From contig DIWB01000055.1 in the NCBI GenBank assembly GCA_002428385.1, positions 39,838-76,319 of the forward strand: a stretch of 36,482 bases of DNA, written 5' to 3'. The notes under the pieces were generated by a model that saw nothing but the letters and a program-made list of their open reading frames with translations, made no database searches and was not told where the DNA came from. The first letter of the stretch is position 1. Every line of letters starts with the position of its first letter. Positions 24,472-33,287 of this stretch are shown piece after piece. Origin of the DNA: Bacteroidales bacterium UBA6117. GTDB taxonomy: Bacteria; Bacteroidota; Bacteroidia; Bacteroidales; VadinHA17. Position numbers and translations under genes: made by a program.

Positions 24472-26217
24472 TCAGATGTTCACCTCATCTCCATGATCCA
24501 GGCCGTATCTAAAACCGGTCGCTATCCCGTTATCATCATGTGTTATCAGTATGGATCCTGATTTGCCCTGAAGTATCGAGTTGTATTCGTCGCCTCTTTT
24601 TAGTATTTCGACGGCTCTTTTGACCTGTTCGTCGGTGCCCAGACTGAATTTAATTGATCCCTCCTCGTAGAAGTAACGCCCTATGATCTCATCGGCAAGC
24701 AGTTCGGTGATTTCATTTCTGAAAGTTACAAGGTCGTTGTCGAGAGTATGCATCAGCTCATTCTGAAGTTCAGAGAAGAGGTCCTTGTGAATGTCATAGT
24801 ATTTTTCCTTTTTTGCATTGGAGATGAGCTCATTCAGCGACAGTTCGGTGATGGTGCTGTAGCTGAATTTACGTTCCCCGAGGTAATTTTTGAAATCAGC
24901 ATAAACCTGATCTGTGACTGAAAACTTTTCCGGGGATTCCGGAGCAGGGTTAGCCCAGAAATATCTGGTTGCGTAATCGAATATGTAATTTCTCATATAT
25001 AGTTCAGCCGCGATCTGGCTTAATGCCGGCGGAACTACATCAATGTCGGGAGATATTCCTCCTCCGTCACGCACCACTCTTCCGTTGCGTGTTTTGAATT
25101 CAGTAATGAGCGAATCGGGTATTATTCCGACACTGCCATCCTCGTTGGGGTGTGAGAAGTCGAGAGCCTGGATGCACCGGCCGCTCGGGATGTAATATTT
25201 TGCGGTGGTAACTTTCAGCTGGCTGTTATAGCTGAGGGGCCGGGTGATCTGCACCAGTCCTTTCCCGTAGGAACGCTGCCCCACCACCACACCGCGGTCG
25301 AGATCCTGGATCGCCCCGGCCACTATTTCAGATGCCGATGCCGATCCCCTGTTTATTATAACGGCAAGGGGAATATTCTGGTCAACTGGCGGTTTTGTGG
25401 TTTTGAATGATTCGTCGAACTGTTTCACCTTTCCCTTTGTCGACACAATTTCGTTACCGGGGCCCATGAAAAGATTAACTATATCGACGGCTTCGGTCAG
25501 AAGGCCTCCAGGGTTGCTCCTCAGGTCGAGGACAATTTTACTTGCATTTTCATTTTTAAGTTTGATCAATGCGTTTTTGACTTCTTCGGTACAGTTCTGG
25601 GTGAAGTTGGTGAACCTTATGTATCCGGTTTCATCATCCAGCATTCCGTAAAAAGGTACGGAAGGGATCTCAATTTTTTCCCTTTTCACGGGAATATCCA
25701 TTTCCTTGCCGTTCCTTTCGATAGTAAGCGATACGGTTGTTCCCGGATTTCCCTTCAGCTTCTGGCTTACATCATCGGTGTCGGCTCCTTTAAGCGAGGC
25801 GCCGTCGACCTTTTTAAGAATATCTCCTGCCCTGATCCCAGCCAGATCGGCAGGGAAATCCTTGTAAACAAGTGATATTACAACATATTCGCCTCCTCCT
25901 CTTATCAGCGAGCCAATGCCGCCGTACTTGCCTGTTGTCATGAATGCAACTTCATCGCTCTCCGACTCGGGATAGTAAACGGTATAGGGATCAAGGCTCC
26001 TGAGCATGTTGTCAATCCCGGTTTTCACGAGTTTGTCGGGATTCACTTCATCCACGTAGAAGGTATTGAGTTCCCTGTAGAGTGACAGAAAAATATCGAG
26101 GTTTTTGGCTATCCTGAAATCTCTTGTTTCCTGGGTTGATAGAAATGAGATGCTTATTCCTGCTGTGATCAGTATTGCAATAACTGCAACAAACCTGAAC
26201 GGCCTTATTTTTTTCAT
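24472..26217 (-). CDS. S41-family C-terminal processing peptidase with PDZ domain
   Basis: This 581-aa exported protease has an N-terminal signal anchor (about residues 7-26). A PDZ domain (about 85-170) carries GIGSLIRGGGEYVVISLV and AGIRAGDILKKVDG. The S41 catalytic domain has DLRSNPGGLL, the serine motif NRGSASASE (catalytic Ser within 292-296) and SYGKGLVQ (K319), giving the Ser-Lys dyad. The last ~200 residues form an extra helical region. The family trims C-termini of periplasmic proteins. It is last in a DUF4271-hemD-rnpA-S41 run, an arrangement I recall from Bacteroidetes genomes. It is intact, and its substrates are unknown. Confidence 0.92.
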   Translation of the reverse strand: MKKIRPFRFVAVIAILITAGISISFLSTQETRDFRIAKNLDIFLSLYRELNTFYVDEVNPDKLVKTGIDNMLRSLDPYTVYYPESESDEVAFMTTGKYGGIGSLIRGGGEYVVISLVYKDFPADLAGIRAGDILKKVDGASLKGADTDDVSQKLKGNPGTTVSLTIERNGKEMDIPVKREKIEIPSVPFYGMLDDETGYIRFTNFTQNCTEEVKNALIKLKNENASKIVLDLRSNPGGLLTEAVDIVNLFMGPGNEIVSTKGKVKQFDESFKTTKPPVDQNIPLAVIINRGSASASEIVAGAIQDLDRGVVVGQRSYGKGLVQITRPLSYNSQLKVTTAKYYIPSGRCIQALDFSHPNEDGSVGIIPDSLITEFKTRNGRVVRDGGGISPDIDVVPPALSQIAAELYMRNYIFDYATRYFWANPAPESPEKFSVTDQVYADFKNYLGERKFSYSTITELSLNELISNAKKEKYYDIHKDLFSELQNELMHTLDNDLVTFRNEITELLADEIIGRYFYEEGSIKFSLGTDEQVKRAVEILKRGDEYNSILQGKSGSILITHDDNGIATGFRYGLDHGDEVNI

Positions 26218-26307
26218 TTCTGACTGATTAATTGCGTAATGTATTACGGGGCGAAAATAAGAAGAAAATCATGCAATCGGGCTGGCATTGAAATATTTAA
26301 AACAAAT

Positions 26308-26718
26308 TTAACTTTTGCCGGGAAGGGAGGCTGCTCTTTTACAGAGCTTTTCAATCACCTCTTCCACAGCTTTGTCGATTGAGTCGTAGTCTGCAATTTT
26401 ACTGCCGCGATAGATCAGGATGAAAGTGATGCTGATGCCCTCCTCCCGGAGAAAGGAGTAAAGCCGGTGTTTCCTTTTGCGGTACGATTCCCTGATTCTT
26501 CTCTTAAGCAGGTTTCTGTCGGTTGCATGCCTGAATCCCTTTTTTGGAACGCTGACGGCAACCTGGGCAGGAGATGGAATGATTGAATCGGGGATGACCC
26601 AGAACACCTTGAAAAGAGAAGTATAAAAAGCATTTCCTTTTTCAAACAGGTCTTGGATCAGCCTGGTTCTGCAAAGCCTGTCATTCCTTGAGAATGTCTG
26701 CCTTTCGCTTTTTTCCAT
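26308..26718 (-). CDS. rnpA: Ribonuclease P protein component
   Basis: This 136-aa basic protein cofactor of RNase P helps the RNA subunit bind pre-tRNA and remove the 5' leader. The signature RNR helix is DRNLLKRRIRESYRKRKH at about 67-84, preceded by the beta-strand AVSVPKKGFRHA. RLCRTRLIQDLFEKGN is the usual N-terminal segment. Length is typical. In many bacteria rnpA follows rpmH; here it sits between hemD (71 bp gap) and the S41 protease (90 bp gap), an arrangement usual in Bacteroidetes. The rnpB RNA is not in the window. Confidence 0.94.
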   Translation of the reverse strand: MEKSERQTFSRNDRLCRTRLIQDLFEKGNAFYTSLFKVFWVIPDSIIPSPAQVAVSVPKKGFRHATDRNLLKRRIRESYRKRKHRLYSFLREEGISITFILIYRGSKIADYDSIDKAVEEVIEKLCKRAASLPGKS

Positions 26719-26789
26719 CTCAGAGCTTGATTTCCCCGGGATGTTCCGCGGTAAGGTTCCGGACCGGGATGCCGGAACAGGGGAATAAA

Positions 26790-27542
26790 CTATTTGCAGT
26801 TTCTGTTAAATTCCTTGAGGTACTCGTCAAGAGCCATTGTCATTGACGGAGCCTTGGGATTGGGTGCATTTATATCAAGCCTCAGGCCCTCCTGCTCCAC
26901 TGCACATGCCGTAGTGGGGCCGAAAGCTGCAATCTTGATATCTCCCTGGACAAAATCAGGGAAATTTTCTTTAAGCGATTTAATCCCAGACGGACTGTAG
27001 AAGACCAGCATATCGTAGTCGAAATCGCTGGCATTTGAGAAATGGTTGCTGATAGTCCTGTATAGTGTTCCTATTGTGTATTTGATATTGTTTTTGTCGA
27101 GGATTTCCGGTATTTCAGCATTATGGGGTTCGGGCAATGGCACCAGGAAATTGTCTTCCCTGTGCTTGATTATGAGATCAACCAGATCCTGAAACCTTGA
27201 TTTACCGTGAAAAATCTTGCGTTTTCTGTAAACAATGTATTTCTGAAGATAGAAGGCTACATTTTCAGTAATACAGAAATACTTCATGGTGTCGGGAACG
27301 CATATCCTGAGTTCGCTGCAAATCCGGAAGAAATGATCTATCCCGGTTTTGCTGGTGAATATTATCGCAGTGAAATCGAGGATATTGATTTTCTGCTGAC
27401 GGAAGTCCTTCGCCGATACCCCCTCGACCTGTATAAAAGGCCTGAAATCAACCTTGAGGTTGTATTTCTTTGCCAGGTCGTAATATGGAGATTTCGGATT
27501 GTTGGGTTCTGGCTGTGAAACAAGGATCTTTTTTATTTTCAA
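26790..27542 (-). CDS. hemD: Uroporphyrinogen-III synthase
   Basis: This 250-aa HemD-like protein cyclises hydroxymethylbilane to uroporphyrinogen III in tetrapyrrole synthesis. HemD sequences diverge strongly. Support comes from the domain pattern: an N-terminal ILVSQPEP start, a FTAIIFTSKTGIDHFF block, then a FYSPSGIKSLKENFP block and the C-terminal IAAFGPTTACAVEQEGLRLDINAPNPKAPSM, which is characteristic of the family. Context agrees, since hemD next to a DUF4271 gene and rnpA is a familiar Bacteroidetes layout. Gap to the DUF4271 gene is 39 bp. Other heme genes are not present. Confidence 0.88.
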   Translation of the reverse strand: MKIKKILVSQPEPNNPKSPYYDLAKKYNLKVDFRPFIQVEGVSAKDFRQQKINILDFTAIIFTSKTGIDHFFRICSELRICVPDTMKYFCITENVAFYLQKYIVYRKRKIFHGKSRFQDLVDLIIKHREDNFLVPLPEPHNAEIPEILDKNNIKYTIGTLYRTISNHFSNASDFDYDMLVFYSPSGIKSLKENFPDFVQGDIKIAAFGPTTACAVEQEGLRLDINAPNPKAPSMTMALDEYLKEFNRNCK

Positions 27543-27581
27543 GTCTTTACAGTTTATGTTTTACTTCTGAGGTAATAATTC

Positions 27582-28637
27582 TCATGATAACCCAAGCTGG
27601 TTGAAATACCTTATCAGGATCAGAACAGGCAAAATTTCCAGCGCACAAAGGTACAAAATCAAATATAAAAAGGAAATATTCCTCTTCATAAAAATCAAAA
27701 AGAGCCTGAACGTGCGCAGCAGGTAGAAAACGAAAAAAATAACGATACCGGCCCCGAGAAGGAATCTTTCAGGCAGCACTGCTGTATAAGCAAGCATTAT
27801 TACTATTGCCAGAAGCAAAATGGATACAAACCTGTAAGAGTTATATACAGTCACAAGATGTTCGTCGAATACCTCCTGCCTGTCGCTCAGGCTACCTGCC
27901 GCCGTACAGACAAGATGACGCGAAGTGATTCCTGCAATTATGGCTCCCAGGCAAATAAGCATGAATACGAATGGGGAAATACCTACAGGGATCATGTCCC
28001 GGAGTTCTGCGAATGAGTAAACGAACAGCGCAATCACAGTGAATGTGACGAAGTTGAGGATGGTTGACTGCCATGTAAAAAGAGCCCCGGTATCGCGCGA
28101 CGATGATTCATTGATGCCGCGGAAAAGAAAAAACCTTGAAATTTCCCTGAAAAAGCTGCGGTTTGCCGATCGTACTGTAAGCCACAGGTATGCACAAACG
28201 AATATGACGCCGATAAGCCAGTCGTGGTGCACAGGCTTCATGGGCATCAGGATTCCGTCCCTGAGGTTTCCTGCAGCTTTTGAGGTGTGTTCCGTGAATA
28301 CCTCAGCGGGTTTTTCAGTGGTTTTGAAAGGAAAGAAAACCGGCTGCGACCCGCCGATGTTGCGGAACAGTCCCGAAGGGTCAAAGAAGGTGGCATCAGC
28401 GATGCTGTTACGGGCACAGACCGAAGTGGTGTCCGTTATAATAACTTCAGGCATCCTTGGTGTCCGCCTGATCTTCCGGATCGAGTCCGCAATCCTTATA
28501 TGTTCCGGTACATTGTCGAGTCTTGTGAATACCGAATCGGGGAGCAGCTTATCAACATCTATCCTGATGTTGATCTGCGGCCTTATTGTATCCTGTATTT
28601 CGGCGCCAGTGAACATAACCTTTGCGGAATAATCCAC
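27582..28637 (-). CDS. DUF4271 membrane protein
   Basis: This 351-aa protein has a charged ~140-residue N-terminal part. About six to seven hydrophobic helices follow, starting near HDWLIGVIFVCAYLWLTVRS and ending with LYLILYLCALEILPVLILI. The C-terminal LEILP...RYF segment and the position next to hemD identify it as a DUF4271 protein, of unknown function in the inner membrane. The annotated start is a GTG at 28637; an ATG at 28616 with an AAAGG just before it is equally possible and would shorten it by seven residues. It begins 53 bp after the deoC stop on the same strand and probably belongs to one transcript with hemD, rnpA and the protease gene. Confidence 0.82.
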   Translation of the reverse strand: MDYSAKVMFTGAEIQDTIRPQINIRIDVDKLLPDSVFTRLDNVPEHIRIADSIRKIRRTPRMPEVIITDTTSVCARNSIADATFFDPSGLFRNIGGSQPVFFPFKTTEKPAEVFTEHTSKAAGNLRDGILMPMKPVHHDWLIGVIFVCAYLWLTVRSANRSFFREISRFFLFRGINESSSRDTGALFTWQSTILNFVTFTVIALFVYSFAELRDMIPVGISPFVFMLICLGAIIAGITSRHLVCTAAGSLSDRQEVFDEHLVTVYNSYRFVSILLLAIVIMLAYTAVLPERFLLGAGIVIFFVFYLLRTFRLFLIFMKRNISFLYLILYLCALEILPVLILIRYFNQLGLS

Positions 28638-28690
28638 AAAAGTAATGATTCTTAAAGATATCAGTTCAGTTTTTGGAAATTACGGAACGA

Positions 28691-29563
28691 TCAGAAATAA
28701 TCATTCCGGCTTCCGGATATATCAGCAAGAATATTGTTAGCCAGCCTGCTGGCTCCTATCCTGAAGAGTGAATTGTTAAGCCATGCATCTCCGAGCAGAC
28801 TTTTGACAATGTTGAAGTACATCAGGGCATCGCTGGTTGTTGAGATTCCCCCGGCAGCCTTGAATCCGACGCGTATTCCGGTTTCGTCGCAGAAATCGCT
28901 TATAGCCCTGCACATTATGTAAGCTGCTTCGGGTGTGGCCGATATTGCGGTTTTCCCGGTTGAGGTTTTGATGAAGTCAGCGCCGGCATCCATTGCTATC
29001 ATCGATGCCTTGAAAATGCTTTCGTAGTCGCCGAGCAGTCCGGATTCAATTATGACTTTCAGCTGCCTGTTTCCTATGGCCTCCTTTATTTCACGGATCT
29101 CACCGGCAACCAGTTCAAAATCATTTCCCAGGAATGCCCCTACGGGAATGACAATGTCTATCTCATCGGCTCCGGCTTCCACTGCCATCTTGCATTCGGA
29201 AACCTTGAGGCTCCTGAAGGTCTGTGACGAGGGGAAAGCTCCTGCCACAGAGGCAATTTTCACATTTTTGGCGGTAAGTTTTTCCTTCACAAACGATACG
29301 AAATTGGGAAATACGCATATTGCAGCCACATTCGGGATGTTGGAGAAACGTCCGGAAAAGCTGTTTACCTTTCCTGTCAGATGAAGTATTGTGCTTTTGT
29401 TATCGGTGACATTCAGGCTTGTCAGGTCGATCGAATTCAATATACTCATCATAAGTCGCTTGTCAGGGTCTCCTGCCGTCATCCCCGACACTGCTTTAAG
29501 GCCCTTCCTGATCTCGTTTTCCGACGGGGCCTTTTTTATAAGTTTCTCGTATAGTTTTGTCAT
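28691..29563 (-). CDS. deoC: Deoxyribose-phosphate aldolase
   Basis: This 290-aa class I aldolase cleaves 2-deoxyribose 5-phosphate to glyceraldehyde 3-phosphate and acetaldehyde in deoxynucleoside catabolism. The Schiff-base lysine motif is DFIKTSTGKT. The second active-site lysine is in GFKAAGGI, and the conserved acid is in DEIDIVIPVG. It is longer than the ~220-260-aa norm because of an N-terminal helical extension (EKLIKKAPSENEIRKGL), as in the E. coli-like branch. An AAAGG stands 4-8 bases before the ATG. With adenine deaminase it forms the nucleotide-salvage content of the window, but the two are far apart. Confidence 0.94.
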   Translation of the reverse strand: MTKLYEKLIKKAPSENEIRKGLKAVSGMTAGDPDKRLMMSILNSIDLTSLNVTDNKSTILHLTGKVNSFSGRFSNIPNVAAICVFPNFVSFVKEKLTAKNVKIASVAGAFPSSQTFRSLKVSECKMAVEAGADEIDIVIPVGAFLGNDFELVAGEIREIKEAIGNRQLKVIIESGLLGDYESIFKASMIAMDAGADFIKTSTGKTAISATPEAAYIMCRAISDFCDETGIRVGFKAAGGISTTSDALMYFNIVKSLLGDAWLNNSLFRIGASRLANNILADISGSRNDYF

Positions 29564-29753
29564 AAACCTTTGCGGATTAGTGATGTTTCCTTTTATAAAC
29601 CATAAAAAAGGACGTGGTCAATATAATGCTTTTTGTTTTGAAAAATATTGGAAATAATAATTTTTGTCGGTGGCGGTCAGGTATTTTTCAGCAAGAAATG
29701 AAAATGTCACTGGAAAGCGTCAGTTCTCAGGATGTACTGTCCATTGGTGGAAA

Positions 29754-31145
29754 TCAGTTCCTCCTGTTCCTCGCAAGCGATGCAAATATTCCCAGAAATG
29801 ACAGCGCCGCAAATATCATAAATCCGGTTTTCATGCCGGAAATAAAACCGGGATATGTGGCAGGATTGATGGTTTGATTTCCAATGAACAGGGAGATCAG
29901 CATCATGGCAATACCCATTGAAAACATTTGTCCAACCATTCTCATTGTACCTACCACTCCCGAAGCTACTCCCAGGTAGCGTTTCTCAACGGAACTCATT
30001 ATAGCATTCGAGTTTGGAGAAGAGAAGAGTCCGAAGCCGATCCCCAATACAGTAAGCAGAACTACTATGGCGCTGATTGGTGTGGAGGGTGTCAGAAAGC
30101 AAAGTGCAACCAGTCCTGCAGCCGTAAATCCCATTCCTATGGAAGCTATTTTGCCGGGATCATGCTTATCCGACAGTCTGCCGGCAATGGGAGACAGGAG
30201 AACCATTGCAATGGGCTGAGATATCATTACAAATCCTGCTTCCCTGGCGTCAAAGCCTTTGAGGTACTGCAGGTAAAGGCTGACGAAAAATCCCACGGCG
30301 CTGGTGGCAGAATAGTTTATCAGTGCAGCCATTCCCGAAAATGCAAAGATCCTGTTTCTGAACAGAAGCCTCACATCAAAAACCGGGTTATCGGTTTTTA
30401 TTTCAAAAAGAACAAAAAGAACACCCAGCGCTGTTCCTGCGATCAGGAATATCCATCCCGCGGCCGACGGCAGTTTGGAAAAGCCGTACATTACGCCGAA
30501 AAGGCCGACACCATACAGTAACGAGCCTGTCAGATCGAATTTTTCGCCTTTCGAGTCCGCCCATTCTTTCTTTATCCGTGTGTTTATGAGTATAATGGCA
30601 GCAATGCCAAAAGGTACAAGGAAGGCGAAAAGGCTCCTCCATCCGAAGGACTCAGTCAGCAGGCCTCCTATTATCGGGCCGGTCGACAGGCCAAGGTAAA
30701 CGGCTGTAACGTTTATCCCCATTGCCCTGCCTCTTTCGCCAGCCGGGAATACGGAAGTGATTATAGCCATGCTGGTACCGAAAATCATGGCTCCGGCAAT
30801 TCCCTGGATTATCCTGAAGGCAATCATCGATGTCATGTTCCAGGCAAATACTATCAGCAGAGTCGATATGGTGAATAAGGCAAGACCTGCCGTGAAGATC
30901 TTTTTCCTTCCGGCTATATCAGCAAGTCGTCCGAAGGGCACAAGAAATACAGCGGATGAAAGGATGAAACTGCTAATTATCCATCCCAGGCCAATTGCGC
31001 TGGCATTAAGGTCCTTTCCGATGGACGGCAGGGCCAGGTTTACGGCTGAACCCAGAAAGGGTGTCAGATAAGCAGCAAAGGCAGTTACAACAAGAACCGA
31101 TCTTTTGAAAGCTTTATCCGGATTGATTTCGATATTATCCTGCAT
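29754..31145 (-). CDS. MFS drug exporter, DHA2 (EmrB/QacA) type
   Basis: This 463-aa inner-membrane protein has about 14 hydrophobic helices. It has LTPFLGSAVNLALPSIGKDL in helix 1, the MFS signature FGRLADIAGRKK between helices 2 and 3, and RIIQGIAGAMIFGTSMAII at helix 4. The antiporter motif C-like GLSTGPIIGGLLTESFGWR is in helix 5. These are typical of proton-driven multidrug exporters of the DHA2 group. No EmrA-like adaptor or regulator gene adjoins it. It lies 29 bp downstream of dtd on the same strand, and 190 bp separate its end from deoC. Substrates cannot be predicted. Confidence 0.88.
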   Translation of the reverse strand: MQDNIEINPDKAFKRSVLVVTAFAAYLTPFLGSAVNLALPSIGKDLNASAIGLGWIISSFILSSAVFLVPFGRLADIAGRKKIFTAGLALFTISTLLIVFAWNMTSMIAFRIIQGIAGAMIFGTSMAIITSVFPAGERGRAMGINVTAVYLGLSTGPIIGGLLTESFGWRSLFAFLVPFGIAAIILINTRIKKEWADSKGEKFDLTGSLLYGVGLFGVMYGFSKLPSAAGWIFLIAGTALGVLFVLFEIKTDNPVFDVRLLFRNRIFAFSGMAALINYSATSAVGFFVSLYLQYLKGFDAREAGFVMISQPIAMVLLSPIAGRLSDKHDPGKIASIGMGFTAAGLVALCFLTPSTPISAIVVLLTVLGIGFGLFSSPNSNAIMSSVEKRYLGVASGVVGTMRMVGQMFSMGIAMMLISLFIGNQTINPATYPGFISGMKTGFMIFAALSFLGIFASLARNRRN

Positions 31146-31174
31146 GAAGTGCCGATTGATTATTGAGGAACCAT

Positions 31175-31627
31175 TTATTCTTTTTCCTTCGTGTCGATTA
31201 TAATTGTTACAGGTCCGTCGTTTACCAGTTCCACCTGCATCATTGCCCCGAATTCACCTGTTGCGACACTCTTCCCCAGGATTCCGGATATCGTGCTTAC
31301 GAAGTTGTTGTAGAGAAGTATTGCAGTTTCAGGCCGGGCGGCCATTATATAGGATGGTCTGTTTCCTTTTTTTGTAAGGGCATGAAGGGTGAACTGGCTG
31401 ATAACCATGATATCTCCGCCGGTTTCCATCACAGAAAGATTCATGACGCCGCTGGTGTCGTTGAAGATCCTGAGCCTTGCTATTTTGGCTGCAAGCCACT
31501 CCGCATCAGAATTGTCATCCGATTCCTCTATACCGAGGAGAAGCAGCAATCCCGGTCCGATTTCCGAATGTTTCCCGCCGTCTGTATCCACCGATGCCCT
31601 GGTTACTCTCTGAATCACGCTTCGCAT
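31175..31627 (-). CDS. dtd: D-aminoacyl-tRNA deacylase
   Basis: This 150-aa Dtd hydrolyses D-aminoacyl-tRNAs (classically D-Tyr-tRNA) and so protects translation from D-amino acids and glycine mischarging. The two active-site motifs are SQFTL and NDGPVT. The start MRSVIQRVTRASV matches the family, so I use the ATG at 31627 rather than 31636. The TATATTTG promoter at 31649-31656 on the minus strand lies 21 bases before it and faces away from the mntP promoter. The MFS exporter follows 29 bp downstream and is probably co-transcribed. Confidence 0.96.
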   Translation of the reverse strand: MRSVIQRVTRASVDTDGGKHSEIGPGLLLLLGIEESDDNSDAEWLAAKIARLRIFNDTSGVMNLSVMETGGDIMVISQFTLHALTKKGNRPSYIMAARPETAILLYNNFVSTISGILGKSVATGEFGAMMQVELVNDGPVTIIIDTKEKE

Positions 31628-31648
31628 GCATGACATATTTTATGGGGT

Positions 31649-31673
31649 CAAATATATACATTTATTATATTTG
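31649..31673. promoter_or_regulatory. Divergent -7 promoter boxes for dtd and mntP
   Basis: TATATTTG occurs on the minus strand at 31649-31656 (for dtd, ATG at 31627) and on the plus strand at 31666-31673 (for mntP, ATG at 31693). The two boxes are separated by nine bases within a 65-bp divergent region. The -33 region of each falls inside the other promoter, so the two polymerases cannot bind at once. Confidence 0.6.
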
Positions 31674-31692
31674 AGGCTTTTAAAGCTGATCC

Positions 31693-32259
31693 ATGGATTT
31701 CATTACCATTATAGCTGTAGCCCTTGGTTTGTCGTTCGACACTTTTGCTGTTTCTCTTTCATTCGGCGTAGTCCGGAACAGGATTATTTTCCGTGATGCC
31801 ATCTGGTTTGGCTTCCTGATGGCAGTTGCCCAGGCAGGATTTCTCGTGGTGGGATATTTTCTTGGTTCTCTGGTAAGCAGTTTCATGACTGCTGCCGATC
31901 ACTGGGTTGCCCTGATTTTACTTGCAATCCTTGGCATCAGGATGATAATTTCGGGTATAAGGAAGGATGAGGAGACCGAAAGCAGGACAGATTTTGACGG
32001 CCCCATGGCAAGATTGTCGATGGCAATCGGAACCAGTATTGACGCTTTTGCCGTTGGTATCAGCTTTGCTTTTCTGAGTATAAAAATCTGGTATTCTGCG
32101 GTGATAATAGGCGCAGTCACCTTCCTGGCATCGATGACAGCCATCAGGATCGGCAAATCTGCAGGAACAAGACTTGGCAGCAAGGTCGAGATCATAGGAG
32201 GTCTGATCCTGATAGCCATCGGCATAAAAATCTTCCTGGAACACATACTGGGAACCTGA
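31693..32259 (+). CDS. mntP: MntP-family manganese efflux pump
   Basis: This 188-aa inner-membrane protein has six hydrophobic helices in two inverted halves. The paired signatures GLSFDTFAVSLSFGV (helix 1) and GTSIDAFAVGISFAF (helix 4) carry the conserved aspartates needed for Mn2+ export in MntP (DUF204). The central loop RKDEETESRTDFDG is charged, as expected. MntP genes are often controlled by a manganese (yybP-ykoY) riboswitch. Here the promoter box is only 19 bases from the ATG, leaving no room for one. Upstream is dtd in the divergent direction. Intact. Confidence 0.93.
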   Translation: MDFITIIAVALGLSFDTFAVSLSFGVVRNRIIFRDAIWFGFLMAVAQAGFLVVGYFLGSLVSSFMTAADHWVALILLAILGIRMIISGIRKDEETESRTDFDGPMARLSMAIGTSIDAFAVGISFAFLSIKIWYSAVIIGAVTFLASMTAIRIGKSAGTRLGSKVEIIGGLILIAIGIKIFLEHILGT

Positions 32260-32372
32260 AAAGGGGATATGCATTTCTGTTATAGGTTCCACGTCTGCGT
32301 ATACTTGCGACTCCACCCCTCAACCTCCCCGGGCGGGGGCTTTGACCGGAATAAATTTATTGAGCTGATTTA

Positions 32373-33164
32373 TCATTCAATCGGGATCAGGAACCGTTCC
32401 CTGTTTTCAAAAACAGCCATTTCAGTATAACCTGCGCTTTTAACCAGTTCGTAAGCTTCTTCGAAATACTGTGCCACCCTGGTTGGTATATGAGCGTCGG
32501 AATTGACGCAGACGGGAACGTTCTCCTCCCGGAAGATGCGGAGGTATTTGCGGTCGGGGTAGAAATCCCCGACAGGCTGGTTTCTTCCGTTTGTATTGAT
32601 CTCAAATGCCACATCATGCTGTTTGAAGCTCCGGGCCAGTTTCCTGTAAAGGTGCTCCGGGTCGGTTGCCGGCCTGTACCCGTAAATGGTAACAAGGTCG
32701 CAGTGTGCAATGATGTCAAACAGTCCTGAAGCGGCAGCTGCCGCAACATGGTCGAAATAGTCCTCATAAACCCTGTTGATATCCTTCCCGGTGTAGAACT
32801 CCCGTCCAAGATCGACGGTTTCATTCCCCAGGTAATGGACCGATCCGATTACATAATCGAGCTTCAGGCCGTTCAGGAATGAATTGATTTCGTTTTCCTT
32901 ACCGGGGAAGTAGTCAACTTCAAGGCCTTTCCTGACCTTAATGCTGCTTGTATTACGGGCAAGGGTTGAGATGTGCTTAAGGTAAGGTGCGACCCTGGGG
33001 GCATTCATGCTCCAGTCGGTTGCATCATCCCTGAATAGGGTGAGATGATCAGCAAAGCCAATCTCCTTAAGTCCGGCGTCAACAGCATGGCCGATATAAT
33101 CTTCCGGAGCCGACTTTCCGTCGCTGAATCTTGAATGTATATGATAATCAGTTCTGTAAATCAC
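32373..33164 (-). CDS. PHP-domain histidinol-phosphatase family protein
   Basis: This 263-aa PHP-domain metal-dependent phosphatase is of the HisJ/HisK type. Metal-binding motifs are DYHIHSRFSDG (H8 and H10), GFADHL, YVIGSVHYLG, IAHCDLV, FEINTNG and NSDAH, covering the PHP motifs in order. HisK-type enzymes dephosphorylate L-histidinol phosphate; related members act on other phosphoesters. No other his genes are in the window, so the substrate is inferred. The start is a GTG at 33164 only seven codons before the first metal motif, as in relatives. Upstream is the divergent Crp/Fnr gene. Between mntP and this gene (32260-32372) lies a GC-rich CCCCGGGCGGGG-type palindrome that may end transcription. 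Confidence 0.85.
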   Translation of the reverse strand: MIYRTDYHIHSRFSDGKSAPEDYIGHAVDAGLKEIGFADHLTLFRDDATDWSMNAPRVAPYLKHISTLARNTSSIKVRKGLEVDYFPGKENEINSFLNGLKLDYVIGSVHYLGNETVDLGREFYTGKDINRVYEDYFDHVAAAAASGLFDIIAHCDLVTIYGYRPATDPEHLYRKLARSFKQHDVAFEINTNGRNQPVGDFYPDRKYLRIFREENVPVCVNSDAHIPTRVAQYFEEAYELVKSAGYTEMAVFENRERFLIPIE

Positions 33165-33263
33165 AATTAGTTAATTAGTTGTCATTCATCCTTCCGACAT
33201 AAAAATAAGGCCAAAATTTCAAATAAAACAAGGAAAGCCAATTAAAAGTAAACCATAAAATTT

Positions 33264-33271
33264 TAACTTTG
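33264..33271 (+). promoter_or_regulatory. -7 promoter box of the Crp/Fnr gene
   Basis: TAACTTTG matches the Bacteroidetes TAnnTTTG consensus and lies 16 bases before the GTG at 33288, implying a very short leader. The region upstream is strongly AT-rich. Confidence 0.55.
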
Positions 33272-33287
33272 TAAAAAACGGACCTTT

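Noticed and set aside
31674..31692. Manganese (yybP-ykoY) riboswitch before mntP
   Set aside because: Only 19 bases separate the promoter box from the start codon, too few for the element.
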